Assembly: GCA_023422005.1 (NCBI GenBank)
Contig: JAEZSC010000011.1
Location: forward strand, 1-39,708
Length of the DNA: 39,708 bases
From: Bacillota bacterium
Lineage (GTDB): Bacteria; Bacillota; Clostridia; Christensenellales; UMGS416
Direction: 5' to 3'
A program made the position numbers and the translations under genes. This document shows positions 14,873-23,158 of the stretch, in pieces (the stretch's first letter is position 1; each line of letters begins with the position of its first letter). The notes under the pieces were generated by a model. The model did not search any database, was not told the DNA's origin, and saw only the letters and a program-made list of their open reading frames with translations.

Positions 14873-16063
14873 ATGAGATTTGCCAGTAAACTATTGGGCT
14901 TTGACAGCCAATATTCCTGGATGAAGTGGCTGAGGATGTCTTTCGCCGCCGTTGCGCTGTTCATTGCCGGGGCGTTTTGGAGCAACTTCGGCCCCATGGT
15001 GATGGATGGCGGCATCATTGGCGTCATATTGGCGCTGGTCATCTTCGCGGTGCTGTTTGGGCCGATCCTGCTGGCCATGATGGGCGTCGCCGCGCTGATC
15101 GGCTTCCTCGTCGGCGGTATGCGCAGCGGAATCCGGCAACGCGAAAGCATCCGGGAAACCGCCGCCACCGGTTCTGCCGAGCTGATGGCAGTGGAAAAAC
15201 TGCGGATGAAATCGCAGTTGCTGGACTTTTTGTTCATCCTCGCTGGGATCGCTCTGCTGGTTCTGGGAGGTGTCTTTGCGCTGCCCTTGGCAGAAGCCTT
15301 CGGGGAGGCTGGAATCTATGGGTATATCATCGTAGCCGTCGTGCTGCTGGTCGCCTTCTATCTGGCGAAAGCCCCGGCAAGGGCGCGGTACCGCACTGCC
15401 TTTAAGGAGGGGATCGTCAAGAAAGGGCTGGAGGCGTTGTTGAACGACATGGTCTTCCGCCCCGGCGAAACGCTGGACGAGGCCCTTGTCCAGGCGGCGG
15501 AGCTGTTTCCCCCCTATGACGGCTACAGCGGCAACGACTTTCTTTCGGCGGCTTACCACGGCCATCGCTTTGTACAGTCGGATGTTCACCTGACGGAACG
15601 GCAGGAGGAGACCTACCGGGATCGGCAGGGCAATCTGCGCACGCGCAGCGTCGATGTCACCGTGTTTCGCGGGCGGATGATGGTGTTCGATTACGACGCG
15701 ATCTCCAATGAGCCAGTCACCGTCTATGATCACCACGGCAGGCGGTTCTCAAATGCCCAGACTGTTCAAACTGAGCTGGACGCCTTTAATCGGCAATTTG
15801 TGATCGTCGCTGCCAACCCGACTGCAGCGCTGCGCATCCTGACACCGCCTGTGCTGGAGGGCATTGTGCTGGCGCGTGGCAAGGTGGGCTGCCCGCTGCA
15901 CTTCTCCTTCCGCAGCGACAAGCTGTTTGTTGCGCTGGCCAATGGCGACGCCTTTGAAGCAGCCGGTGGCGATGCCACCCTCTTAGAACAGCGGCGTCGT
16001 GTAGCCGACGATATTCAAGCGATGCTGGATCTTGTGGACACCTTATACCTAAAAAAGGAGTGA
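14873..16063 (+). CDS. DUF3137 domain membrane protein
   Basis: 396 aa. Hydrophobic segments at about 20-40, 45-80, 118-137 and 142-163 precede a long soluble domain (about 170-390) with the DUF3137 features FRGRMMVFDYD and a C-terminal helix. DUF3137 proteins are regularly found next to LemA, as here: lemA follows after seven bases. The pair is thought to be envelope-associated but has no proven biochemical activity. AGAGGG in the end of the preceding gene serves as ribosome site. Confidence 0.85.
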   Translation: MRFASKLLGFDSQYSWMKWLRMSFAAVALFIAGAFWSNFGPMVMDGGIIGVILALVIFAVLFGPILLAMMGVAALIGFLVGGMRSGIRQRESIRETAATGSAELMAVEKLRMKSQLLDFLFILAGIALLVLGGVFALPLAEAFGEAGIYGYIIVAVVLLVAFYLAKAPARARYRTAFKEGIVKKGLEALLNDMVFRPGETLDEALVQAAELFPPYDGYSGNDFLSAAYHGHRFVQSDVHLTERQEETYRDRQGNLRTRSVDVTVFRGRMMVFDYDAISNEPVTVYDHHGRRFSNAQTVQTELDAFNRQFVIVAANPTAALRILTPPVLEGIVLARGKVGCPLHFSFRSDKLFVALANGDAFEAAGGDATLLEQRRRVADDIQAMLDLVDTLYLKKE

Positions 16064-16070
16064 ACCATCC

Positions 16071-16610
16071 ATGATTCCCGGAATTGTTGCCGTTCTTATC
16101 GTGCTGATTGTTGTGCTGTGGGCGATTACCGTTTCCAACCGTTTCAAAGTTCTGCTCGTCAAGATTTCCGAAGCAGATTCCGGCATTGATGTGGCGCTCA
16201 GCAAGCGGTACGATACGCTGACCAAGCTGATGGATGTCGTTAAGGCCTACACCAGGCACGAAACCACGCTGCTTACGCAGGTCGTCAGCCTGCGCTCCGG
16301 CATGAGCATGGCGCAGAAAAGCGAGGCAAACCGCGCCATGGACGAGGCGGCCAACCATATCAATCTGCTCGCGGAGGGCTATCCCGAGCTGCGCTCCTCC
16401 GAGAACTACAAGCAACTGCAAGCGGCCATCCTGGACGCGGAGGATCATCTGCAGGCGGCGCGGCGGGTGTACAACATGAATGTATCGGCGTTCAATCAAG
16501 CCATCGCCGTGTTCCCCGGCAGCGTTGTGGCGGGTGTATCGCGGCATATGCCCAAGGAATTCTTTGAAGCGGATATAGCCAAGCAGTCGGATGTGACCAT
16601 TCAGTTATGA
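16071..16610 (+). CDS. lemA: LemA family protein
   Basis: 179 aa. N-terminal membrane helix (GIVAVLIVLIVVLWAITVSNRF) followed by a helical bundle, the LemA architecture. Family motifs seen: SEADSGIDVALSKRYDTL, the turn GYPELRSSENYKQLQ, and YNMNVSAFNQAI leading to the characteristic FPGSVVAG. The bundle faces the outside in the family's accepted topology. Function unknown. It is the last gene of the 11794-16610 cluster, with a terminator downstream. Confidence 0.93.
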   Translation: MIPGIVAVLIVLIVVLWAITVSNRFKVLLVKISEADSGIDVALSKRYDTLTKLMDVVKAYTRHETTLLTQVVSLRSGMSMAQKSEANRAMDEAANHINLLAEGYPELRSSENYKQLQAAILDAEDHLQAARRVYNMNVSAFNQAIAVFPGSVVAGVSRHMPKEFFEADIAKQSDVTIQL

Positions 16611-16696
16611 GGAAGAACCGAGGCGCCAACACATCGCCCAAAGCGCCGCAGGAAGGTGTGTAGATTCTGTAAGGAGAAAACAGGCACGAGCATGAG

Positions 16697-16724
16697 ACGG
16701 AAACCGCTTGGGTTTTCGTTTTTT
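16697..16724 (+). terminator. Terminator after lemA
   Basis: 9-bp stem (16697-16705 with 16711-16719, one G-T pair), loop GCTTG, then TTTTTT. The 196-base gap between lemA and the serpin also holds a TATAGT -10 candidate at 16762-16767; no clear -35 is seen. Confidence 0.65.
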
Positions 16725-16806
16725 GCTTTTGGGCGGAACGAAATACGCCGTTACCTGCGTCTATAGTGCTGCGCAGTCTTCGAAACCCAATACAGGAGTG
16801 AGCGAA

Positions 16807-18078
16807 ATGAAGAAATGGATCGTCGGCCTTTTATCCGCGGCTATGACACTTTCCCTGTGCGCCTGTTCCGGCCTGCCGGACCGGCTGGCCGCTGTGCAGC
16901 CGCGGGTCGCCGTGGAATACCCGAAGGCCATCGGGTTTGAGGACTACGACGCCGGCCGAACGGTGTTTGAGCAGAACCCCGTGGACGACAGCTTCATCGA
17001 GACGATGGCTGGCTTCTCCTGGCGAACGGCGTCGGCGGTGCTGGGCAGCGCCCGGGGCAACGCCAATTACTCGCCGCTGTCCCTCTACTTCGCGCTGGCG
17101 CTGGCCGGCACAGGCGCGGGAGGTCAAACCCAGGCCCAGATCTTCGAACTGCTGGGCACACCCAGTGCTGAGGAGCTGTCCAAGCAGTGCGGCAATCTCT
17201 ACCGGCTGCTGTACAAAGATAATGGGGTCACCAAACTGAAACTTGCCAATTCCCTGTGGATGGACCGCGGTGTGGCTTTCAAGGACGGCTTTGTGCGCAA
17301 CGCGGCCGGCAACTTCTATGCCTCATCCTACCCGGTGGATTTTTCCGGCCCGAGTGCCGGAAAGGCCATGGGGCAGTGGGTTTCCCAGAATACCAATGGT
17401 ACGCTTTCGCCGGACTTCCCGGTCGACGGGAGCAAGATTCTTTCCATCCTCAACACGGTCTACTACCGCGACGAATGGATGGACCGATTTGACAAGGCCA
17501 AGACGGCCAAGGGTGTGTTCCACGCGCCGCAGGGCGACGTAACGGTGGAATATATGAACCAGACCTTCGGCTCCGGGAGCTTTGCCAAGGGGGACGGCTT
17601 CACCCGTTCTTCGCTGGGCCTCAAGGGCGCGCGGCAGATGGTTTTCATACTGCCCGACGAGGGCGTGGGACTGGACGAGTTGCTTGCCAGCCCGGAGCGG
17701 GTACGGTCGCTGTTTGCGGGTGAGGAAGGCAGCCATGGCGAGGTCGTTTGGAAGGTTCCCAAGTTCAGCTTCGACTGCCGGTATGAGCTGGCCGATGTTC
17801 TCAAATCGCTGGGCGTAGCCGACGCTTTCCGGCCGGACGCCGATTTCTCCGGCATCACCGACGGAACCGCTTATATCACCAGCGTGACCCAGCAAACGCA
17901 CATCGCCATCGACGAAAACGGCGTGGAGGCGTCGGCTTTCACCGAAATCGCCTACGTCGGGGCCGCGCCGCCCAATGGCCGGGCCGAGATGAACCTCAAC
18001 CGTCCGTTTATCTACGCCATCACCGCCAGGGGCGAAACGCCGCTGTTCGTCGGCGTGTGCAGCAATCCGGGGGAGTGA
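16807..18078 (+). CDS. Serpin-family protease inhibitor, lipoprotein
   Basis: 423 aa; start at 16807 behind AGGAG. The N-terminus is a lipoprotein signal with CAC-S around residue 18-20, so it is displayed on the outer face of the membrane. The serpin fold is clear: NYSPLSLYFALALAGTGAGG, LKLANSLWMD, ILSILNTVYY, and the C-terminal signature NLNRPFIYAI. The hinge of the reactive loop is D-E-N-G372-V-E-A-S-A-F-T379. It keeps the P15 Gly and small residues needed for loop insertion, but has Val at P14, where Thr/Ser is usual. It is probably inhibitory, guarding against extracellular serine or cysteine proteases (inference). The loop afterwards is AYVGAAPPNGR; the scissile bond cannot be fixed from sequence alone. 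Confidence 0.93.
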   Translation: MKKWIVGLLSAAMTLSLCACSGLPDRLAAVQPRVAVEYPKAIGFEDYDAGRTVFEQNPVDDSFIETMAGFSWRTASAVLGSARGNANYSPLSLYFALALAGTGAGGQTQAQIFELLGTPSAEELSKQCGNLYRLLYKDNGVTKLKLANSLWMDRGVAFKDGFVRNAAGNFYASSYPVDFSGPSAGKAMGQWVSQNTNGTLSPDFPVDGSKILSILNTVYYRDEWMDRFDKAKTAKGVFHAPQGDVTVEYMNQTFGSGSFAKGDGFTRSSLGLKGARQMVFILPDEGVGLDELLASPERVRSLFAGEEGSHGEVVWKVPKFSFDCRYELADVLKSLGVADAFRPDADFSGITDGTAYITSVTQQTHIAIDENGVEASAFTEIAYVGAAPPNGRAEMNLNRPFIYAITARGETPLFVGVCSNPGE

Positions 18079-18098
18079 TTGCGGGTGCGGCTTGGCTC

Positions 18099-19358
18099 TT
18101 AAGCGCGGGAGGCAGTGAACTGCACCCATTCCACATCGGGCAGTTGCTCCCCTTCGCCGCGCCACACCAGCACCAGCGCGTGCACGCCGGCGGCGGCGGC
18201 AGCCACCCGCAGCAGCGCGGGGCCGCCGAGGGCTTGCACCGCGGCCAGCAGAGCGCCGCCGGGGCTGTCCAGGCGGAGTTCCACGACACCTGCGCCTCCA
18301 TCCACATGCAGCAGCGCTTGCTCCACGCCCGTTCCAAAGTCCAGATACTTGAACCATGCGCAGTCGCCCTCGCGGGCCTGGGCCAGCGCCTCGCCGCGGG
18401 GGCCGGCGTCGATGCGCACATGGCCGCTGAGCAGGCAAGCCAGCGAGGCTGGCAGGCGCTCCGTGGCCGCGATGGGGCCGCCCATGCCCTGTGACGTCAT
18501 CTCGACCTCGGGGATGGAGCCATCCTCCAGGAAGCGGATGGGCTCAGCGCACACCCGTCGGGAGAAGATTGTGCCGCGGCTGGAGCGATGGTAGAACACA
18601 TACCATTGGCCGCGGTATTCGGCGATGCTGCCGTGGTTGTTCCACACCTCGGGGTCGCAGCCGAAGTTATCGATGATGACGCCGCGATAGGTGAAGGGCC
18701 CCAGTGGCGAGGTGGCTGTGGCATAGCCCAGGCATGTGGGGCGCTCGCCGTGGCGGCCGGTGTCGGCGTAGACGTAATAATACAACCCGCCGTGTTTGCG
18801 CATGGAGCTGCCCTCGTGGAAGTTGTGCTCTGCCACGCTCAGCGGTTGTATGACGGACTGGGGATCGATGGAGCGCATGCCCGGCAGCAGCCGGGCCGCG
18901 CGCACGCGGTCGAACTGCCCCCAGTAGATGTAGGCCTGCCCGTCGTCATCTATAAACACGCCGGGGTCAATGCCATCCATTCCCTCGATGGGCGTGGCGT
19001 TGGTGAAGGGCCCTTGCGGGGACGCGCTTTCGGCCACACCTTCGGAGCCGTCGGACAGGCAGAAATACAGGTAATAGCGGCCGTCCCGACAGATGCAATC
19101 CGGCGCGTACAGCGTGCCGTTGGGCCACACCTCCGCGGCGGAGGAATCCTCGGTGGAAAAGCTGACGCCATGATCGGTCCAATGCACGAGGTCGTCGCTG
19201 CTGAACACATGATAGAGCTTGCTGCAATAGTCCAAGCGTCCGGCGATGTCCCAGGAGCCATACAGATACAGGCGATCCTGAAAGACGCGGGCTTCCGCAT
19301 CGGGCACATAGGCGTCGGCGTTCAGCAGCGGGTTATGGGCGAAAGGCAAGTTTTCCAT
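18099..19358 (-). CDS. Glycoside hydrolase family 43 with C-terminal CBM6-like domain
   Basis: 419 aa, no signal peptide, so a cytoplasmic glycosidase, probably arabinofuranosidase or xylosidase acting on imported oligosaccharides. The ATG at 19358 has GGAGG five bases upstream. GH43 five-bladed propeller features: PDAEARVFQDRLYLYGSWD (D20 as likely base), GIDPGVFIDDDGQAYIYWG (pKa-modulating Asp) and HNFHEGSSMRKHGGLYYYVY (general-acid Glu). From about residue 295 a beta-rich domain ends in LVWRGEGEQLPDVEWVQF, with WFKYLDFG, as in CBM6. The substrate is not decided by sequence. It has its own promoter and converges on the serpin gene. Confidence 0.9.
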   Translation of the reverse strand: MENLPFAHNPLLNADAYVPDAEARVFQDRLYLYGSWDIAGRLDYCSKLYHVFSSDDLVHWTDHGVSFSTEDSSAAEVWPNGTLYAPDCICRDGRYYLYFCLSDGSEGVAESASPQGPFTNATPIEGMDGIDPGVFIDDDGQAYIYWGQFDRVRAARLLPGMRSIDPQSVIQPLSVAEHNFHEGSSMRKHGGLYYYVYADTGRHGERPTCLGYATATSPLGPFTYRGVIIDNFGCDPEVWNNHGSIAEYRGQWYVFYHRSSRGTIFSRRVCAEPIRFLEDGSIPEVEMTSQGMGGPIAATERLPASLACLLSGHVRIDAGPRGEALAQAREGDCAWFKYLDFGTGVEQALLHVDGGAGVVELRLDSPGGALLAAVQALGGPALLRVAAAAAGVHALVLVWRGEGEQLPDVEWVQFTASRA

Positions 19359-19399
19359 GTTTCCTCCGGCAGCAGGCGGCGTGCCGCGCCTGCATTGAC

Positions 19400-19427
19400 A
19401 TTGTAGAGCATTGGCCGGAGCAGTCAA
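19400..19427 (-). promoter_or_regulatory. Promoter of the GH43 gene
   Basis: Minus strand TTGACT (19422-19427), 16-base spacer, TACAAT (19400-19405), about 42 bases before the start codon. Confidence 0.6.
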
Positions 19428-19493
19428 TATTGTGTTTCTGTGAAATATACCGTTGACGAAGGGTTTTTGGGTCAGGGGTCCCCAGGATGCTCG

Positions 19494-19528
19494 AAAGCCG
19501 TTGCCGGAGAGGACCGGCAACGGCTTTT
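19494..19528. terminator. Hairpin downstream of the CAP-domain gene
   Basis: Perfect 14-bp stem (19494-19507 with 19514-19527), six-base loop, only short T runs on each strand. It lies about 70 bases after the CAP gene stop and before the GH43 promoter. Confidence 0.6.
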
Positions 19529-19597
19529 GAGCAAGGAGGTAGGAGGTTCGTCGTATTCATCCGGGTTGGAACTGCTCGCGTACCCGGGGTAGGATTC

Positions 19598-20545
19598 CTA
19601 CTTGGTGAAGATGCAGGTGATGATGGCCCGGCGATTGCCGCCCACGGCCACGCCCACGCCGATCTTGGTGTAATCCTTGAGAACGTTGACGCGGTGGCCC
19701 GAGGAGTTCATAAAGCGCTCGTGGGCGAAGATCGCGTCGCGGTGGCCGTAGGCGATGTTTTCGCCCAGCTTCAGGTAGCTCATGCCCATGCGCTTGGCCT
19801 GCTGCGCGGGGCTGACTTTCTCAGGGGTGTAGTGGTTGAAGTAGTTGCGGTTGCGCATGTCGGTGCTGCGGCTGGTGGCCAGCTTGGTGTTCGGTGTGGC
19901 AACTTTGAGTGCCGGCAGGCCGCGCCGTACGCGGATGGAGTTGGTCAGGTCCACGCTGAGCCGCTGGTAGGCCGCGCCCAGCGCCGCGGTCATGGCCGGG
20001 TTGCGCACGACATAGGAAGTCTCGTCGGCGGCGGGCAGGATCATGATGGAAGTGACGACGCCTTTTTCTATGTTGTCATAAAACACGGTGACATGGTTGC
20101 TGCCCACTGGGAAGAGATCCTTTTCATTGGTGTGGGGAAGCATCGCCACGGTGTTACCGCTGCGCAGGAAGGTCACGGGCTTCTTACCCATGGCGGAGCG
20201 AACCTTGCTCTTGGAGGCGCCCAGCTGGAACTTGTTGCCATACTTGAAGCCCTTGGCGTTGGTGTACAGCGCCACGACCTTGCCCTTGCGTACGCCGGCC
20301 ATCATAAAGCGGCTGTAGTTGCTGTTGTAGACCAGCCAGCTAAAGCCGTATTCGCTGGGCTCCGTGCGGTTGGGCTTGCCGAATTTGGCGGTCAGTTGGC
20401 TCTGGGTCATGCCGACGATGGTGGCGGCGTCAATTGTGGTCTTGGCAGCTGCGGGTTGTGCGGCGGCTAAAGCTACCGATGCGCCTGCCAGATTCAAGCT
20501 GAGCAATATAGCGAGGGAAAGAGAAAACAAAAAGGACCGCTTCAT
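19598..20545 (-). CDS. Secreted CAP-domain (SCP/PR1-like) protein with CAP-associated N-terminal domain
   Basis: 315 aa. Signal peptide with basic start MKRSF, long hydrophobic core and likely cleavage after ALA (about residue 28); no anchor, so it is secreted. Residues about 40-165 match the CAP-associated N-terminal region (GMTQSQLTAKFGKPNR, later GASKSKVRSAMG). The C-terminal CAP domain (about 190-315) has the YkwD-type motifs LTNSIRVRRGLPAL, NYFNHYTPE, LGENIAYG and FMNSSGHRVNVL, with the conserved His/Glu set. Biochemical function of bacterial CAP proteins is unknown; several are involved in spore or cell-surface biology. AGGAGG precedes the ATG. Uniquely in this window it is preceded by a c-di-GMP riboswitch. 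Confidence 0.92.
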   Translation of the reverse strand: MKRSFLFSLSLAILLSLNLAGASVALAAAQPAAAKTTIDAATIVGMTQSQLTAKFGKPNRTEPSEYGFSWLVYNSNYSRFMMAGVRKGKVVALYTNAKGFKYGNKFQLGASKSKVRSAMGKKPVTFLRSGNTVAMLPHTNEKDLFPVGSNHVTVFYDNIEKGVVTSIMILPAADETSYVVRNPAMTAALGAAYQRLSVDLTNSIRVRRGLPALKVATPNTKLATSRSTDMRNRNYFNHYTPEKVSPAQQAKRMGMSYLKLGENIAYGHRDAIFAHERFMNSSGHRVNVLKDYTKIGVGVAVGGNRRAIITCIFTK

Positions 20546-20567
20546 GGGTGTTCCTCCTTTTGGGGCG

Positions 20568-20606
20568 ATGGAACACGCGGCCCTGGAAATGCGCCGTGCG
20601 CTCCAT
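20568..20606 (-). promoter_or_regulatory. Expression-platform hairpin candidate
   Basis: Between the riboswitch and the ribosome site: arms 20593-20606 and 20568-20581 can pair over 14 positions with one mismatch and two G-T wobbles, loop of 11. No T run follows, so control of translation or an anti-structure is more likely than simple termination. Confidence 0.45.
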
Positions 20607-20607
20607 T

Positions 20608-20685
20608 GGTAACCCGGCTGTCATGGCGCTTTCACGCTTTAGACCCGTGGCTTTGCGTCGCTGCCTTTCGGCAACTTTGCCTTTT
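20608..20685 (-). ncRNA. Cyclic di-GMP-I riboswitch (GEMM-I)
   Basis: Minus-strand leader of the CAP gene. Seen in order: GGCAAAG, a stem TTGCC-GAAA-GGCAG with the GAAA tetraloop that docks in this RNA, GACGCAAAGCCACGGGTCTA, a second stem, ATGACA, and GCCGGGTTACC. This is the GEMM-I consensus, including the CGCAAAGCC core and the terminal GGGTTACC. It binds c-di-GMP and controls the downstream gene. An AT-rich TATATATA -10 candidate lies upstream around 20734-20741. Confidence 0.93.
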
Positions 20686-20797
20686 TCAACGGATGTTGAG
20701 TTTGCTTTCAAAGAACGATCTTTTCTTACGACCTATATATACCACAATAAGTGAGCGATAAACAGAAAAATCTTAGAAAAACATGAACTTGTAGGGC

Positions 20798-20831
20798 AAA
20801 AAAATTGAGGGAGGTGGTATGCCTCCCTCAA
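20798..20831 (-). terminator. Terminator after the immunity-like gene cluster
   Basis: Perfect 10-bp stem (20805-20814 with 20822-20831), loop of seven, seven T on the minus strand (20798-20804). It ends the AT-rich minus-strand gene group at its 3' side. Confidence 0.85.
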
Positions 20832-20881
20832 AATGACCTTGCTATTTGGTGTAGCATTTTCATACTGGTTCTCCTGTTCAA

Positions 20882-21250
20882 TCACAGCTTGCTTCCTGGA
20901 ATTTCCCCTCTCCATACTCGAAGCGTCATGCGTGCATCAAAGCTATACATCCCAGCACTACTGTCCTTTATCATGTCACGAATGTCCACTGCTTTTTCTA
21001 TGTAAAATCCGTTCTTCAGGCACTGCACAGCAGCTGAGAGCCTAGAAACAATACACTCATGCCTCAAAAGCTCTTGATACACTTCTTTTGCCAGATCAGG
21101 TCTCACCGCTAAAAACATGTGAATTTTATCTGTTTTCGCAAACTCTTTGTTATAAGTTTTATAATCAGCTTGTTTGGTTGCTTCTTCCATGATCTTATCG
21201 CTTTCAATATGCATAGCAATAATTTCTTGTGAAGTCATTCCTTTTTTCAT
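20882..21250 (-). CDS. DUF2019-like small protein, candidate immunity protein (copy 1)
   Basis: 122 aa, alpha-helical, cytoplasmic, no signal. The layout TSQEIIAMHIESDKIMEEA, ...YKTYNKEF, ...VSRLSAAVQCLKNG and C-terminal MTLRVWRGE resembles DUF2019-type proteins, which occur in polymorphic-toxin immunity loci; the assignment is by pattern only. GGAGTG precedes the ATG. A close paralogue (22177-22548, roughly four fifths identical by eye) lies on the other side of the CxxC-motif gene. Repeated immunity genes are typical of toxin-immunity islands. No toxin gene is present in the window. Base composition is clearly AT-richer than the flanks, suggesting transfer. Confidence 0.65.
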   Translation of the reverse strand: MKKGMTSQEIIAMHIESDKIMEEATKQADYKTYNKEFAKTDKIHMFLAVRPDLAKEVYQELLRHECIVSRLSAAVQCLKNGFYIEKAVDIRDMIKDSSAGMYSFDARMTLRVWRGEIPGSKL

Positions 21251-21299
21251 TTTAGCACTCCAAAAAGCATACGAAGAACGAGACGCATTTTTCCCCTTC

Positions 21300-21995
21300 T
21301 CAAAGGTGCAATGATGGATCGCACAGATTTTCCCTCCAGACGATATCCTCTATCTTTTCGATATGCTTTTTGTCCCCTCTAAGAACATCTTGTGAATGAA
21401 AAAATCTTACCCCTGTATGATTGTTTCTCAAAGCGCACTCAACAATTTCTCTTGTACAAAACGGAAAATTAAAAATCTTCGTTCGAAGAATATTTGTTCC
21501 ATCCCAAGTTTTGTAATCAAATGCGAATTTTGCTTCACCCGTGTCCCATTTTTGCTTGTACTTAATAACGCCACACTTTTTACATTCGTATGTTATTTCA
21601 ATGTCCGTTCGTTTTCTGTCTATATCACAGAATCCGTCGATTGCAATATGATAGTATATTGGAACGTTTTTTCCTTTAAGCCTCTTTGCATAGATTTTAT
21701 CAATATGTGCCTGATAGTATGAATAACCCTTAATTCCGGTTTTTTGCCATGCATTCAGTACATTTTCTGAGATGACAAGTATACCCGCAGGGCAATGAAG
21801 GAAGTCTGGATATATACTCCCCCTTTCTACCCCAAGATAAAGGTCAGTCAACTGTAATAAATATGGAGTCCGACAAACCGGGCAAATCTCAGATATCCTC
21901 CACCCATTCGTTCCACTAACTTCACCGGCATAACAATATCTCATATTCAAATATAGATCAATGTTTATCTCGTAAAACCCTGATTTGGTATCCAT
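21300..21995 (-). CDS. Double-CxxC protein, SitI6-like immunity candidate
   Basis: 231 aa, cytoplasmic. An N-terminal pair ICPVCRTPY and a second pair YECKKCGVIKY form a split zinc-binding site. Between them lies SENVLNAWQKTGIKGYSYYQAHI, matching the LVSE...GLxGxxF pattern of the double-CxxCG proteins (SitI6 type of Myxococcus). Later FFHSQDVLRGDKKH is also of that style. SitI6-type proteins protect against contact-delivered toxins. GAGAGGGA lies just before the ATG. It is placed between two paralogous DUF2019-like genes in an AT-rich block, which supports an immunity role, but no toxin is seen. Confidence 0.6.
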   Translation of the reverse strand: MDTKSGFYEINIDLYLNMRYCYAGEVSGTNGWRISEICPVCRTPYLLQLTDLYLGVERGSIYPDFLHCPAGILVISENVLNAWQKTGIKGYSYYQAHIDKIYAKRLKGKNVPIYYHIAIDGFCDIDRKRTDIEITYECKKCGVIKYKQKWDTGEAKFAFDYKTWDGTNILRTKIFNFPFCTREIVECALRNNHTGVRFFHSQDVLRGDKKHIEKIEDIVWRENLCDPSLHL

Positions 21996-22176
21996 ATTTC
22001 CCTCTCATTGCAGGAGATCCAGGTTAATCCGGTAGAATTGCCTACAGCAAGTCCGCCAGTTTTTGGCATGCATTAGTTGCCCTAGAAATTTGTATAGTGA
22101 ACCGAATGCTGCAAGCACAACACTATGATGATAACTATTTTTGGAATACTAATTTTGACAAGGTGGTAATCCTCAA

Positions 22177-22548
22177 TCACAGCTTTTTTCCTGGGAACTC
22201 ACCTCTCCATACCCGAAGCGTCATGTGTGCCTCCAGACTATAAACCCCGGCACTATTGTCCTTTTCCATCATGATAAGAATGGCCTCTGCTTTTTCTATG
22301 AATAATCCGTTCTTCAGGCACTGGGCAGCAGCTGAGAGCCTAGAAACAATACACTCATGCTCAAAAAGCTCTTGATACACCTCTTTTGCCAGATCAGGTC
22401 TCACCGCTAAGAATTGGTGAATTTTATCCCTTTTCATAAACTCTCTGTTATGGGTTTTATAATCGCCTTGTTTGGTTGCTTCTTCCACGATCTTATCACT
22501 TTCAATATGTATAGCAATAATTTCTTGTGAAGTCATTTCTTTTTTCAT
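22177..22548 (-). CDS. DUF2019-like small protein, candidate immunity protein (copy 2)
   Basis: 123 aa paralogue of the gene at 20882-21250, with identical TSQEIIA, FLAVRPDLAKEVYQEL, HECIVSRLSAA and MTLRVWRGE segments and differences spread along the length. The nucleotide sequences are also similar, so the duplication is recent. GGGGGAC precedes the ATG. Upstream, 22571-22636 (minus) is a short GC-richer open stretch ending in a stop, which looks like the tail of a lost gene. Confidence 0.65.
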   Translation of the reverse strand: MKKEMTSQEIIAIHIESDKIVEEATKQGDYKTHNREFMKRDKIHQFLAVRPDLAKEVYQELFEHECIVSRLSAAAQCLKNGLFIEKAEAILIMMEKDNSAGVYSLEAHMTLRVWRGEFPGKKL

Positions 22549-22707
22549 TTTAGTCCCCCAATACCCTATCTCATTGCGGTTTGGTCGTTATGGAGCCGTT
22601 GCGCAGGCCGAAGTTGTAAGAAGTCCCCGGATTCCTTTACCACAACCTACTATAACATGATCTATTCGTTGCAACGTTTAATAAACTTATATGCTCGTAT
22701 AATCAAC

Positions 22708-22962
22708 TCAATAATCCCTATTGGAATAACAGAATAATATCCAATTAGTATGGATGCATAAAATATCAGGATATGGAACCAGTGTCCTTATTAGCAACAT
22801 CAAAGCGGCAGCACATGTTGCGATCTTAATAACAATACCTATGATAGAATATCCATCTTCGCTAAGACGAATGAAAAAAACGTGAGACAACCATGCGGGC
22901 AGTTTTATTTTTAATGCCAACGATTCACCGTAGTGATGAGTAAATCCCGCAACATTACCCAT
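22708..22962 (-). CDS. Small hypothetical membrane protein
   Basis: 84 aa with hydrophobic stretches SHVFFIRL and IIGIVIKIATCAAALMLLI. No good ribosome site, and the last 20 residues look less protein-like, so it may be decayed or shifted. Not recognised. Confidence 0.4.
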   Translation of the reverse strand: MGNVAGFTHHYGESLALKIKLPAWLSHVFFIRLSEDGYSIIGIVIKIATCAAALMLLIRTLVPYPDILCIHTNWILFCYSNRDY

Positions 22963-23041
22963 TATCCAGCTGAAAATAAGGATAACTTATAAAATCATTA
23001 GTACATTCCCCTTATGGCATCATCTTTATAGATGTTAGTGA

Positions 23042-23158
23042 TTAGTTGACCAATTTTCGTATGCATTCTTTATCAATGTAGCGCCTGCATGCCGCTTCTC
23101 GCGCCAGCGGGATTTCGATGCTATTCCAAATGATCCATATCCACGAATACCTGGTCAA
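23042..23158 (-). CDS. Possible 38-aa ORF or tail remnant
   Basis: Starts with TTG directly after the stop of the next gene upstream (TGA-TTG), behind AAAAGG, and runs to TAA at 23042. Its second half (IEIPLAREAACRRYIDKE) is GC-richer and protein-like, so it may be the end of a degraded gene rather than a free small protein. Confidence 0.3.
   Translation of the reverse strand: MTRYSWIWIIWNSIEIPLAREAACRRYIDKECIRKLVN

Noticed and set aside
16691..16765. 24-codon ORF after lemA
   Set aside because: Its AGGAG is 18 bases from the ATG and the ORF runs through the terminator hairpin and T run.
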